Shown: piece after piece, positions 1-4,865 of the stretch
Layout of the letters: every line of letters begins with the position of its first letter
How positions within the stretch are numbered: position 1 is the first letter of the stretch
Origin: Bacillota bacterium
GTDB lineage: Bacteria; Bacillota_E; RBS10-35; JAJYVN01
DNA length: 6,064 nt
Reading direction: 5' to 3'
Assembly: GCA_021846605.1 (NCBI GenBank)
Contig: JAJZWQ010000174.1
Span: 1-6,064 of the forward strand
Position numbers and translations under genes: made by a program
Notes under the pieces: model-generated
Told to the model about the DNA's origin: nothing
The model's input: the letters and a program-made list of their open reading frames with translations, nothing else
The model's database searches: none

Positions 1-67
1 CGAACTGGACGCCCTGCTCGACGACGTGCTACGCGGCAAGGCCACCACGGAGGCGGGGGAGGCGTGA
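1..67 (+). CDS. C-terminal end of an unidentified protein (partial)
   Basis: Reading frame 2 is open from the window edge to a TGA at 65-67. It encodes 21 residues, ELDALLDDVLRGKATTEAGEA, an acidic, probably helical tail with no recognisable motif. Only the end of the gene is present, so no function can be given. Its stop codon overlaps the GTG start of the next gene in the sequence GTGA, which points to co-transcription and translational coupling. The overlap and the fitting codon use are the only evidence that this is coding. Confidence 0.6.
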   Translation, partial: ELDALLDDVLRGKATTEAGEA

Positions 68-537
68 GCGACGCCCCCGCCTCCCCCTTGACCCTCGATC
101 AGGCGGCACGCGACCTGCTGGAATCGGAGCTTGCCGCCCTCCTGGTCAGCGTCGGCCCGCAGGCCCAGGGCCGCTGGCGGGAACTCCGCGCCGCGGTGGC
201 GGCGGGCGGCATCCCCGCCGCCCAGCTCGATGCCCTGGAACAGCTTCTGGTCATGGGCATCGAAACCGGGCGCTTTGAACGGGCCCAGGGGCGCGCCGCG
301 GACACCCTTGCCCGAGGGCTGTATGCGCGCACGCCCGGAGGGCGGGCACGTGCCCAGCAGGCCGCGGCCGTCAACACCGCTCTGGAAGCGCTGGCGGGTA
401 CCGTATTGGAGTCCGTGCGCTTTGCACCCGATGGTCCCACGGGCTGCCGGGTCACCCTGGAAACCGGTCGCGGAGAAGTCAGCCTGCGCATCGACCGCCA
501 GGGCATCCGGCTGGACAGCGTCGGCGTCGGCGGCTGA
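64..537 (+). CDS. hypothetical protein, 157 aa, helical N-terminus and beta-rich C-terminus
   Basis: I do not recognise this protein. It starts at GTG 64, preceded by a purine-rich run (GGAGGCGGGGGA, about 49-60) that can serve as ribosome binding site, and overlaps the upstream stop by four bases. Residues 8-115 are rich in Ala, Leu, Arg and Glu and look alpha-helical, including a stretch around residues 54-88 (QLDALEQLLVMGIETGRFER and onward). Residues 116-152 alternate in a beta-strand pattern (ESVRF, CRVTLET, EVSLRID, GIRLDSV), suggesting a small beta domain. There is no signal peptide, membrane segment or catalytic motif, so it is probably cytoplasmic. It forms an operon with the preceding gene and converges on the methyltransferase gene, with 11 bases between the two ends. 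It is real by frame and start quality; its function is unknown. Confidence 0.75.
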   Translation: MSDAPASPLTLDQAARDLLESELAALLVSVGPQAQGRWRELRAAVAAGGIPAAQLDALEQLLVMGIETGRFERAQGRAADTLARGLYARTPGGRARAQQAAAVNTALEALAGTVLESVRFAPDGPTGCRVTLETGRGEVSLRIDRQGIRLDSVGVGG

Positions 538-548
538 GGCTGAGGCGC

Positions 549-1523
549 TCAGGGCAGCGGCGCGTCCGTGCGGTCGTATACGCCGAGTGTGGGCTCCAGC
601 CCCCCGAGCCAGACCCGCACCTCGGAGCGCGGGCGCAGGGCGCCGCCGCAAGCCCGCAGCCCCTCGCGCAGATGGCGCCGGTCCGCGGTGAGCACGACGA
701 GGCGAGAGCGGCACCGCAAGACGCGCGCCGCCTCCCGCAGCAGGGCCGGATACAGGGCCGCGTTGTCGGTCGCCCGGCCCATACGGTGGCCGAACGGCAG
801 ATTGGCCACCACCGCCGTGGCGGCCCCCGCCTCCAGCGGCAGGGCGCGCGCGTCGCCCTGCCGCAGATCCACCGTGACCCGTCCCTGCGCGACCCATCCC
901 GCCAGCGATCGCGACGCCGCATCCAGGGCGCGCGCATCCACGTCCACCCCGAGCAGGCCGCAGGGCCCGAGCATCGCCCGCTCCGCGAGGAGCGTGCCCG
1001 ACCCACAACACGGATCACAGCATAGGTCGCCGGCGCGGGCCCGGCTCGCCATGGCCATGGCCCGCGCCAACGCCGGGTTGAGGGCCCGCGCCATCAGGGC
1101 CACGCGGTACGGCCGGCGACGCTCACAACCACAGACGCGCGCCCGTCCCACGTGAAGTCGTCCACTGCGGTCCAGGATGGCCACCAGATCCGGCGCGTCG
1201 TGCGCTGCCGCGTCGACCGGCCCGCCCGCCGCGCGCACCACGGCCGTTCGCACCGCGGCGGCGTCCCTGGCGCGGTTGATCCACTGCGACTCAAACCAAA
1301 GGCGCGTCGCCGACGGCAGGCGGGCGGGGGGCGCATCCGCCGAGCCGCTCCAGACCAGATCCACCAGGGCCCGCAGCGTGCCCGCCCCACGCTCGAGGAG
1401 CCCGGGATCGCCCGCCGCCACTTCCACCCAGCCGTCGCCGACCCGACCCACCGCGACCCCCAAAGCCTTACACTCACCGATCAGGAAGCTCTCGATGCCG
1501 GGCAGGGTCACGGCCACCAGCAC
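549..1523 (-). CDS. THUMP-type SAM-dependent RNA guanine-N2 methyltransferase
   Basis: This 324-residue protein most likely transfers a methyl group from S-adenosylmethionine to the N2 of a guanosine in tRNA or rRNA (TrmN/Trm14/RlmL-like). Residues 1-110 match the position of a THUMP RNA-binding region, with the typical opening VLVAVTLPGIESF. Residues 145-300 form the Rossmann methyltransferase fold: the ALNPALARAMA helix (147-157), SAM motif I DPCCGSGT (180-187), the motif II acidic strand LGVDVDARAL (201-210), GDARALPL (223-230), and the catalytic motif IV NLPFG (241-245), a variant of NPPY. I chose GTG 1523 because GGGGGAGGGG (1539-1530) lies six bases upstream and the protein then begins where family members do. 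An in-frame ATG at 1607 would add an unconserved-looking 28 residues. Substrate (tRNA position 6 versus rRNA) cannot be settled here. It converges with the gene ending at 537. Confidence 0.88.
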   Translation of the reverse strand: MLVAVTLPGIESFLIGECKALGVAVGRVGDGWVEVAAGDPGLLERGAGTLRALVDLVWSGSADAPPARLPSATRLWFESQWINRARDAAAVRTAVVRAAGGPVDAAAHDAPDLVAILDRSGRLHVGRARVCGCERRRPYRVALMARALNPALARAMAMASRARAGDLCCDPCCGSGTLLAERAMLGPCGLLGVDVDARALDAASRSLAGWVAQGRVTVDLRQGDARALPLEAGAATAVVANLPFGHRMGRATDNAALYPALLREAARVLRCRSRLVVLTADRRHLREGLRACGGALRPRSEVRVWLGGLEPTLGVYDRTDAPLP

Positions 1524-1568
1524 GCCTGTCCCCTCCCCCGCGGTGCTGCCGAGCGTACCACACCGCGG

Positions 1569-1607
1569 ACCGGCCGGTTGACGACCGAAGTGATACCGCG
1601 ATACCAT
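1569..1607 (+). promoter_or_regulatory. candidate promoter and operator of the toxin-antitoxin operon
   Basis: A -35-like TTGACG (1578-1583) and a -10-like TACCAT (1602-1607) are 18 bases apart, upstream of the antitoxin start at 1632. A perfect ten-base palindrome ACCGGCCGGT (1569-1578) touches the -35 box. The direct repeat GATACC occurs at 1592-1597 and 1600-1605, across the -10 region. Ribbon-helix-helix antitoxins usually bind short repeats in their own promoter, so either motif could be the operator. This is inferred from position and symmetry only. The antitoxin ribosome binding site GGAAGGGAAG follows at 1614-1623, eight bases before the ATG. Confidence 0.4.
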
Positions 1608-1631
1608 GACCCCGGAAGGGAAGCGGCTGCC

Positions 1632-2060
1632 ATGTCGGTCCGGTTCGTCACGACCAACGTCCGGTTCGCGCCGGAGGACTACGCGGACCTGCAGCGTCTG
1701 GCGGCGGCGAGTGGCCGCAGCCTCGCGCAGTGCATCCGGCTTGCCGTGAGCGCCTACCTGGGTCGGCCCGACGGTCAGCCGGACGAGGGCGCGGCCGAGG
1801 AGATACTCCCGTACGGGCCGCCCGGCTCCGGTACCGAGGTCGCGGCCGAGGTGCACGGAGAGACGCTGGTCCTCAAGAACCCGCTGCCCGGGGTGCCGGA
1901 CGGGGACACGGTGTGGGTCCGCTGCATCGGCGCGGCCGACCGAGCCGTGCAACGGCACCACCGGCAAGTGGTCGCGGACCTGCTGGCCGAGTTCGAGGCG
2001 ATGGAGGCCGGCCCTCCAGCCCCGGCACGCGCCGAGGACAAGGAGATCTACGACCCGTGA
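1632..2060 (+). CDS. vapB: ribbon-helix-helix antitoxin of a VapBC-like system
   Basis: This 142-residue protein is the likely antitoxin for the PIN toxin encoded just downstream. Residues 4-44 fit a ribbon-helix-helix DNA-binding domain: a strand (FVTTNVRFA), a helix (PEDYADLQRLAAAS), a turn at GRS and a second helix (LAQCIRLAVSAYL). After a Pro/Gly-rich linker, residues 69-98 (EVAAEVHGETLVLKNPLP, then GVPDGDTVWVRC) resemble the short beta unit of DUF104/AF2212-type antitoxins. Residues 112-142 form an amphipathic helix and a charged tail ending KEIYDP, the kind of segment that wraps a PIN toxin. At 142 residues it is long for an antitoxin, usually 70-90. The start ATG 1632 has a strong ribosome binding site (GGAAGGGAAG). 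Its stop overlaps the toxin start by four bases. It probably represses its own promoter together with the toxin. Confidence 0.78.
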   Translation: MSVRFVTTNVRFAPEDYADLQRLAAASGRSLAQCIRLAVSAYLGRPDGQPDEGAAEEILPYGPPGSGTEVAAEVHGETLVLKNPLPGVPDGDTVWVRCIGAADRAVQRHHRQVVADLLAEFEAMEAGPPAPARAEDKEIYDP

Positions 2061-2464
2061 AAGAGGCCTTCACTGACACCGGTCCGCTCTACGCCTTCTT
2101 CGACAGCCAGCACCCCCGCCACGACGACGCCGTCCAGTTGTTCGCGGCGGCTTGGCCGTTGGTAACGACCAACCTGGTGGTGGCGGAGGTTGTCGCGCTG
2201 GCCATGCACCGGCGCGAGCCAGCCTTTGGCATCCGGCTCGCCGAGCACCTCGTGGAGGGCCGGCCCGCCCGAGTGGAGCGGACGACCGCGGCCGACGAGG
2301 CGCTCGCGGTCCGCTTTCTGAGGCGCTTTGCGGCAACCGGCGTCAACTTCGCCGATTGCGTCTCCTTCTCCGTCATCGCCCGCCTGCAGTTGGGCCTCGT
2401 CTACTCCTTTGACCAGAACTTCGCCCCACCCGGATTCTTCCGACTCGAACCCGCCGAGTGCTGA
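2057..2464 (+). CDS. vapC: PIN-domain ribonuclease toxin (VapC family)
   Basis: This 135-residue protein is a PIN-fold, Mg2+/Mn2+-dependent endoribonuclease of the VapC toxin type. The conserved acidic residues are present in order: D7 in FTDTGPLYA, E44 in TTNLVVAE, D100 in NFADCVSF and D119 in YSFDQNF. The length is typical of the family and nothing suggests inactivation. Translation starts at GTG 2057 inside the antitoxin stop (GTGA), so the two proteins should be made in coupled amounts, with the antitoxin first. VapC enzymes cut tRNA or rRNA when released from antitoxin; the target here is not visible in sequence. The gene ends six bases before the convergent pyrE end, with no room for a separate terminator. 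The pair looks like a self-contained module placed between two reverse-strand genes. Confidence 0.88.
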   Translation: MKEAFTDTGPLYAFFDSQHPRHDDAVQLFAAAWPLVTTNLVVAEVVALAMHRREPAFGIRLAEHLVEGRPARVERTTAADEALAVRFLRRFAATGVNFADCVSFSVIARLQLGLVYSFDQNFAPPGFFRLEPAEC

Positions 2465-2470
2465 ACGCGA

Positions 2471-3058
2471 TCAGCCGACCAATCCCGGGCGGCTGCCGGG
2501 CTTGACGGCCGCCGCCGCGCCGGCGCGGCAGAGCGGGCAGTCGGCCGCGTCCCAGGAGGCCAGTTCAAAGCGTCCGAGGCTCACGTACGGGACCGCGAAG
2601 ACCGACACGGGATCGGCGGTGCGATCGCAGTACGTAGCAACCCCGACCACGCGCGCCCCGGCCGCTTCGATCAGTGCCAACACCTCGTGCACCGAGCCAC
2701 CCGTCGTCAGGGTGTTTTCACAGACCAGCACCGGCTCCCCTGACGCCAGACGGAAGCCCCGGCGCAGCGCCATGCGTCCCTCGGCATCCCGCTCCGAAAA
2801 GATGAACCGCAACCCCATGGCCTGTGCCAACGCAAATCCCGGGACGATCGCACCCAGGGCGGGGCCCAGCACCGTCTGCGGACGCAGGCCCCGGTCCAGG
2901 ACCGCCGCGGCCAGCGCCCCCGCCAACCGCCGCGCCACCTCCGGCCGTTCGAACGGCGCGGCAACCTGCAGGTAGCGATCGGCGTGGCGGCCCGAACTCA
3001 GCACGAAGTGGCCGCTGAGCAATCCGTCAGCCCCACGCAGCGTCTCTTCCAACTCCAC
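2471..3058 (-). CDS. pyrE: orotate phosphoribosyltransferase, Thermus-type
   Basis: PyrE joins orotate to PRPP to give OMP and pyrophosphate, the fifth step of UMP synthesis, in the cytoplasm. With GTG 3058 as start the protein has 195 residues. Visible marks are GHFVLSSGRHADRYLQ (16-31), GPALGAIVPG (65-74), FSERDAEGRMALRRGFRL (87-104), the PRPP loop CENTLTTGG (113-121) and a C-terminal CPLCRAG plus KPGSR (174-190), which is characteristic of the Thermus-family PyrE. The acidic pair of the PRPP loop is Glu-Asn (114-115) instead of the usual Glu-Asp. I chose GTG 3058 because it gives the family's usual N-terminus. An in-frame ATG at 3118, with AGGA (3128-3125) six bases upstream, would add 20 residues and has the better ribosome binding site. 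The conserved leader element 3125-3249 lies immediately upstream. Confidence 0.9.
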   Translation of the reverse strand: MELEETLRGADGLLSGHFVLSSGRHADRYLQVAAPFERPEVARRLAGALAAAVLDRGLRPQTVLGPALGAIVPGFALAQAMGLRFIFSERDAEGRMALRRGFRLASGEPVLVCENTLTTGGSVHEVLALIEAAGARVVGVATYCDRTADPVSVFAVPYVSLGRFELASWDAADCPLCRAGAAAAVKPGSRPGLVG

Positions 3059-3124
3059 CTGTCCGCCCCACGGTATGCCCCCCGTGGCCGCTCCACCGCT
3101 GCCCACCGCTCTTGCCATCCATCG

Positions 3125-3249
3125 TCCTGGTAATGAAATGTGTACCGACCGCTCCCGGTCTTCCACACGCCCGCCCGACCAGGACCGCGCCCCTTTCGGC
3201 CTACGATTTGCCCCACCCGGGGGCCAAAGGCAGCAGACGAACTTGGACC
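3125..3249 (-). promoter_or_regulatory. structured leader element, copy 1 (pyrE leader)
   Basis: This reverse-strand segment closely matches 4702-4830 in the pyrC leader. Identical blocks include 24 bases (3183-3160) and 15 bases (3202-3188), plus GGTACACA (3146-3139) and ACCAGG (3131-3126). Predicted stems: P0 GCCCC 3224-3220 with GGGGC 3214-3210; P1 AGGCC 3202-3198 with GGTCCT 3186-3181 (one bulge); P2 TCCTGGT 3184-3178 with ACCAGGA 3131-3125; P3 GTGTG 3168-3164 with TACAC 3144-3140; P4 GACCG 3160-3156 with CGGTC 3151-3147, loop GGAG. P3 and P4 are separated by an internal loop, GAA opposite GG. P1 and P2 cannot form together. ACCAGGA also contains the ribosome binding site of the alternative pyrE start at 3118. 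I infer a cis-acting control RNA; pairings were found by eye. Confidence 0.65.
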
Positions 3250-3327
3250 ACCCGGCATCCAGCGTACGCCGGGACACCCGTCCGGCGCAAAGAGCGCGCA
3301 CCAGCCCGCCCCCGCTGCGGTATCCAC

Positions 3328-3343
3328 GCGGTTGCGCAACCGC
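3328..3343. repeat. 16-base perfect palindrome downstream of pyrC
   Basis: GCGGTTGCGCAACCGC is a perfect inverted repeat 12 bases beyond the pyrC stop codon. In RNA it can form a six-pair stem with a GCGC loop. No run of T follows in the reverse direction, so it is not a standard intrinsic terminator. It could slow transcription, protect the pyrC message end, or bind a protein. Between it and the pyrE leader (3250-3327) I see a second inverted repeat, CCCGGC 3273-3268 with GCCGGG 3256-3251, and weak promoter-like hexamers (TTGCGC, TACGCT), but nothing decisive. Confidence 0.4.
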
Positions 3344-3355
3344 CCCAACGCGTCG

Positions 3356-4666
3356 TTACGGCCGCCGCAGCCAACGCCCGGCCGGTGCGCCCTGCGGCGC
3401 ACCGTGCAACCACACGGGCCGCCCGTCCACCAAGGTCGCCACCACCTCGGCGGTCGGCGGACACAGCCGCAGGACCGGCCCGTCGGGGTGGCGGCTCCAT
3501 TGGTGCACCGGTTTGGACGGCGCCTCGGGGCGGACCACCACCAGATCCGCGTCGGCCCCGACCGCGATCCGGCCCTTGGCGGGCCACAAACCCCAACTGC
3601 GCGCCGGCCCCGCGGCGCACAGTTCCACCAGGCGCCGCGGACCCAGGCGGCCGTAAAGCATGGGCAAGATCAGTTGCACGCCCGCGAAACCCGCCGGTGC
3701 GGCCGGAACGGCGCAGGCCTTTTCGGATGTCGCGTGGGGGGCGTGGTCCGAACCGATCTCGTCAATGGTGCCGTCGGCGATCCCGGCCCACAGGGCCGCC
3801 TGATCCACCGCCGCGCGCAGGGGGGGGTTGACCTTGGCCAGGGCGCCAAGGTGGGCGGCCTGGGCGTGGGTCAACAGCAGATGGTGCGGACACGCCTCCC
3901 CGCGGACGTCGACGCCGTCGCCCTTGGCCCGCCGCACAGCCCGCACCGCCCCGGCGGCGGACAGGTGCGCGACGGCCACGGGGGCGCCCGCCGCCGCGGC
4001 CAACAGGCAGATGCGCGTGACCGCCTCCACCTCGGCCAGGGCCGGCCGCGCGGCCAGATGGGCGTCCAGGCCTTCGATGCCGGCCGCCCGGCATGCCGCC
4101 GTGCTCAGCAGATCACCATTTTCGGCGTGTACCATCGTCCGCAAACCGCGGGCGCCGGCGACGCGCAGCGCCTCCAGCAGGGCCCCGTCGGCCGGTGCCG
4201 GCAGGCTGGCGGTCGTCTCGCCCAGAAAAAGCTTGAGGCCGATCGCGCCGGCCACAGCCAGGGCATCGATCTGATCCACGTTGGCCGCCGCCAGCAACCC
4301 GTAAAACCCGTAGTGGCAGCGGCTGCGACCCGCCACGTCTGCGGCCTTGGCCTCGAGGGCCGCGGCCGTGGCGGTTGGCGGCACCACATTGGGCATGTCC
4401 AGCACGCACGTCACCCCGCCCGCCACCGCGGCGGTGGATCCCGCCAGCCAGTCTTCCTTGTGGGACAGACCGGGTTCCCGAAAGTGCACGTGGGCGTCCA
4501 CCAGTCCCGGCAGGACAACGCAACCCTCCGCATCCAGTGCCGGTGCGTCCGCAGGGGCCGAGCCCGGGGGGGCAAGGGCCGCTACGCGCCCGTGGCGCAC
4601 GCCAACCTCCAGCGGTTCCAGAGCGGCCGGCGTGCACACCAACCCACCCCGAATCCACAGGTCCAT
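3356..4666 (-). CDS. pyrC: dihydroorotase, CAD-like class with bridging lysine
   Basis: PyrC is a zinc amidohydrolase that cyclises carbamoyl-aspartate to dihydroorotate, the third step of UMP synthesis. The 436-residue protein shows DAHVHFREPG (57-66; metal ligands H59 and H61, substrate R63), HKEDW (69-73), MPN (91-93), GLKLFLGET (143-151; K145 at the place of the carbamylated bridging lysine), H180 in MVHAENGD, H234 in VAHLS, CPHHLLL (259-265), VNPPLR (279-284) and IGSDHAPH (304-311; catalytic D307). The KLFLGET and CPHHLLL segments resemble the dihydroorotase domain of animal CAD (recalled KLYLNET and APHHLFL) more than the classical Bacillus or E. coli enzymes. Allantoinase is the main alternative, but pyrE next door and a shared leader favour dihydroorotase. 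ATG 4666 is preceded by AAGGGA. An in-frame TTG at 4693 is less likely. The stop is TAA. Confidence 0.9.
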   Translation of the reverse strand: MDLWIRGGLVCTPAALEPLEVGVRHGRVAALAPPGSAPADAPALDAEGCVVLPGLVDAHVHFREPGLSHKEDWLAGSTAAVAGGVTCVLDMPNVVPPTATAAALEAKAADVAGRSRCHYGFYGLLAAANVDQIDALAVAGAIGLKLFLGETTASLPAPADGALLEALRVAGARGLRTMVHAENGDLLSTAACRAAGIEGLDAHLAARPALAEVEAVTRICLLAAAAGAPVAVAHLSAAGAVRAVRRAKGDGVDVRGEACPHHLLLTHAQAAHLGALAKVNPPLRAAVDQAALWAGIADGTIDEIGSDHAPHATSEKACAVPAAPAGFAGVQLILPMLYGRLGPRRLVELCAAGPARSWGLWPAKGRIAVGADADLVVVRPEAPSKPVHQWSRHPDGPVLRLCPPTAEVVATLVDGRPVWLHGAPQGAPAGRWLRRP

Positions 4667-4701
4667 GTCCGTCCCTTGTGAGGGCCGTTGCAATACCGCC
4701 C

Positions 4702-4830
4702 ACCTGGTTCGAACCGTGTGTACCAACCGATCCCTCGGCCTTCCACACGCCCGCCCGACCAGGCCTTTCGCCCCTTTCGGCCTGAAATTGGCCCCTCCAC
4801 GGGGCCGTAGGCAACCGGCGGACTCGGATC
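4702..4830 (-). promoter_or_regulatory. structured leader element, copy 2 (pyrC leader)
   Basis: This is the second copy of the element at 3125-3249, same strand, ending 35 bases before the pyrC ATG. Stems: P0 GGCCCC 4806-4801 with GGGGCC 4795-4790 (loop GTGGA); P1 AGGCC 4783-4779 with GGCCT 4765-4761; P2 GCCTGGT 4764-4758 with ACCAGGT 4708-4702 (outer pair G-T); P3 GTGTG 4748-4744 with TACAC 4722-4718; P4 GGCCGA 4740-4735 with TCGGTT 4730-4725, loop GGGA. The internal loop GAA opposite GG between P3 and P4 is identical to copy 1. In P4 the changes relative to copy 1 keep pairing through G-U pairs and add one pair; in P2 the outer T-A becomes G-T. This supports an RNA structure under selection. 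P1 and P2 compete for the same CCT bases. The ligand or protein that acts on it is unknown. Confidence 0.65.
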
Positions 4831-4846
4831 GCGCAACCCGATCTCC

Positions 4847-4865
4847 GGGGGCCTGTCAAGCCCCC
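4847..4865 (-). promoter_or_regulatory. possible pyrC -35 box inside an inverted repeat
   Basis: On the reverse strand a consensus TTGACA (4859-4854) lies in the centre of a perfect inverted repeat, GGGGGC (4865-4860) and GCCCCC (4852-4847). It sits just upstream of the pyrC leader element, where a promoter is expected. The hexamer 17 bases further on is TTGCGC (4836-4831), a poor -10 box, so the promoter call is weak. No run of T follows the repeat, so it does not look like a terminator. Confidence 0.3.

Noticed and set aside
1524..1967. Upstream extension of the methyltransferase frame to an ATG at 1967
   Set aside because: The extension runs antisense through the antitoxin gene and has no methyltransferase or THUMP features. 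GTG 1523 has a strong ribosome binding site and gives the family N-terminus.
3147..3160. Match of the P4 loop to the PyrR-binding motif CNGNGAG
   Set aside because: CCGGGAG at 3158-3152 fits the short motif, but the surrounding ARUCCNGNGAGGYU consensus fails and the pyrC copy has CCGAGGG instead. PyrR remains worth testing, but the motif match looks like chance.
3328..3343. Intrinsic terminator for pyrC
   Set aside because: The palindrome is strong but is followed by GTGGATACC on the reverse strand, with no T run. I list it as a repeat only.
3140..4681. A 513-codon forward open frame opposite pyrC
   Set aside because: It is the antisense shadow of pyrC in GC-rich DNA. The translation is Pro/Arg/Gly/Gln-rich with no family features, while the reverse frame carries all dihydroorotase motifs.
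4701..4725. GGTTCGAACC resembling a tRNA T-arm
   Set aside because: The flanking bases cannot form the five-pair T stem, and no anticodon arm, acceptor stem or CCA is present. It is a palindrome inside the pyrC leader that is not kept in the pyrE copy.
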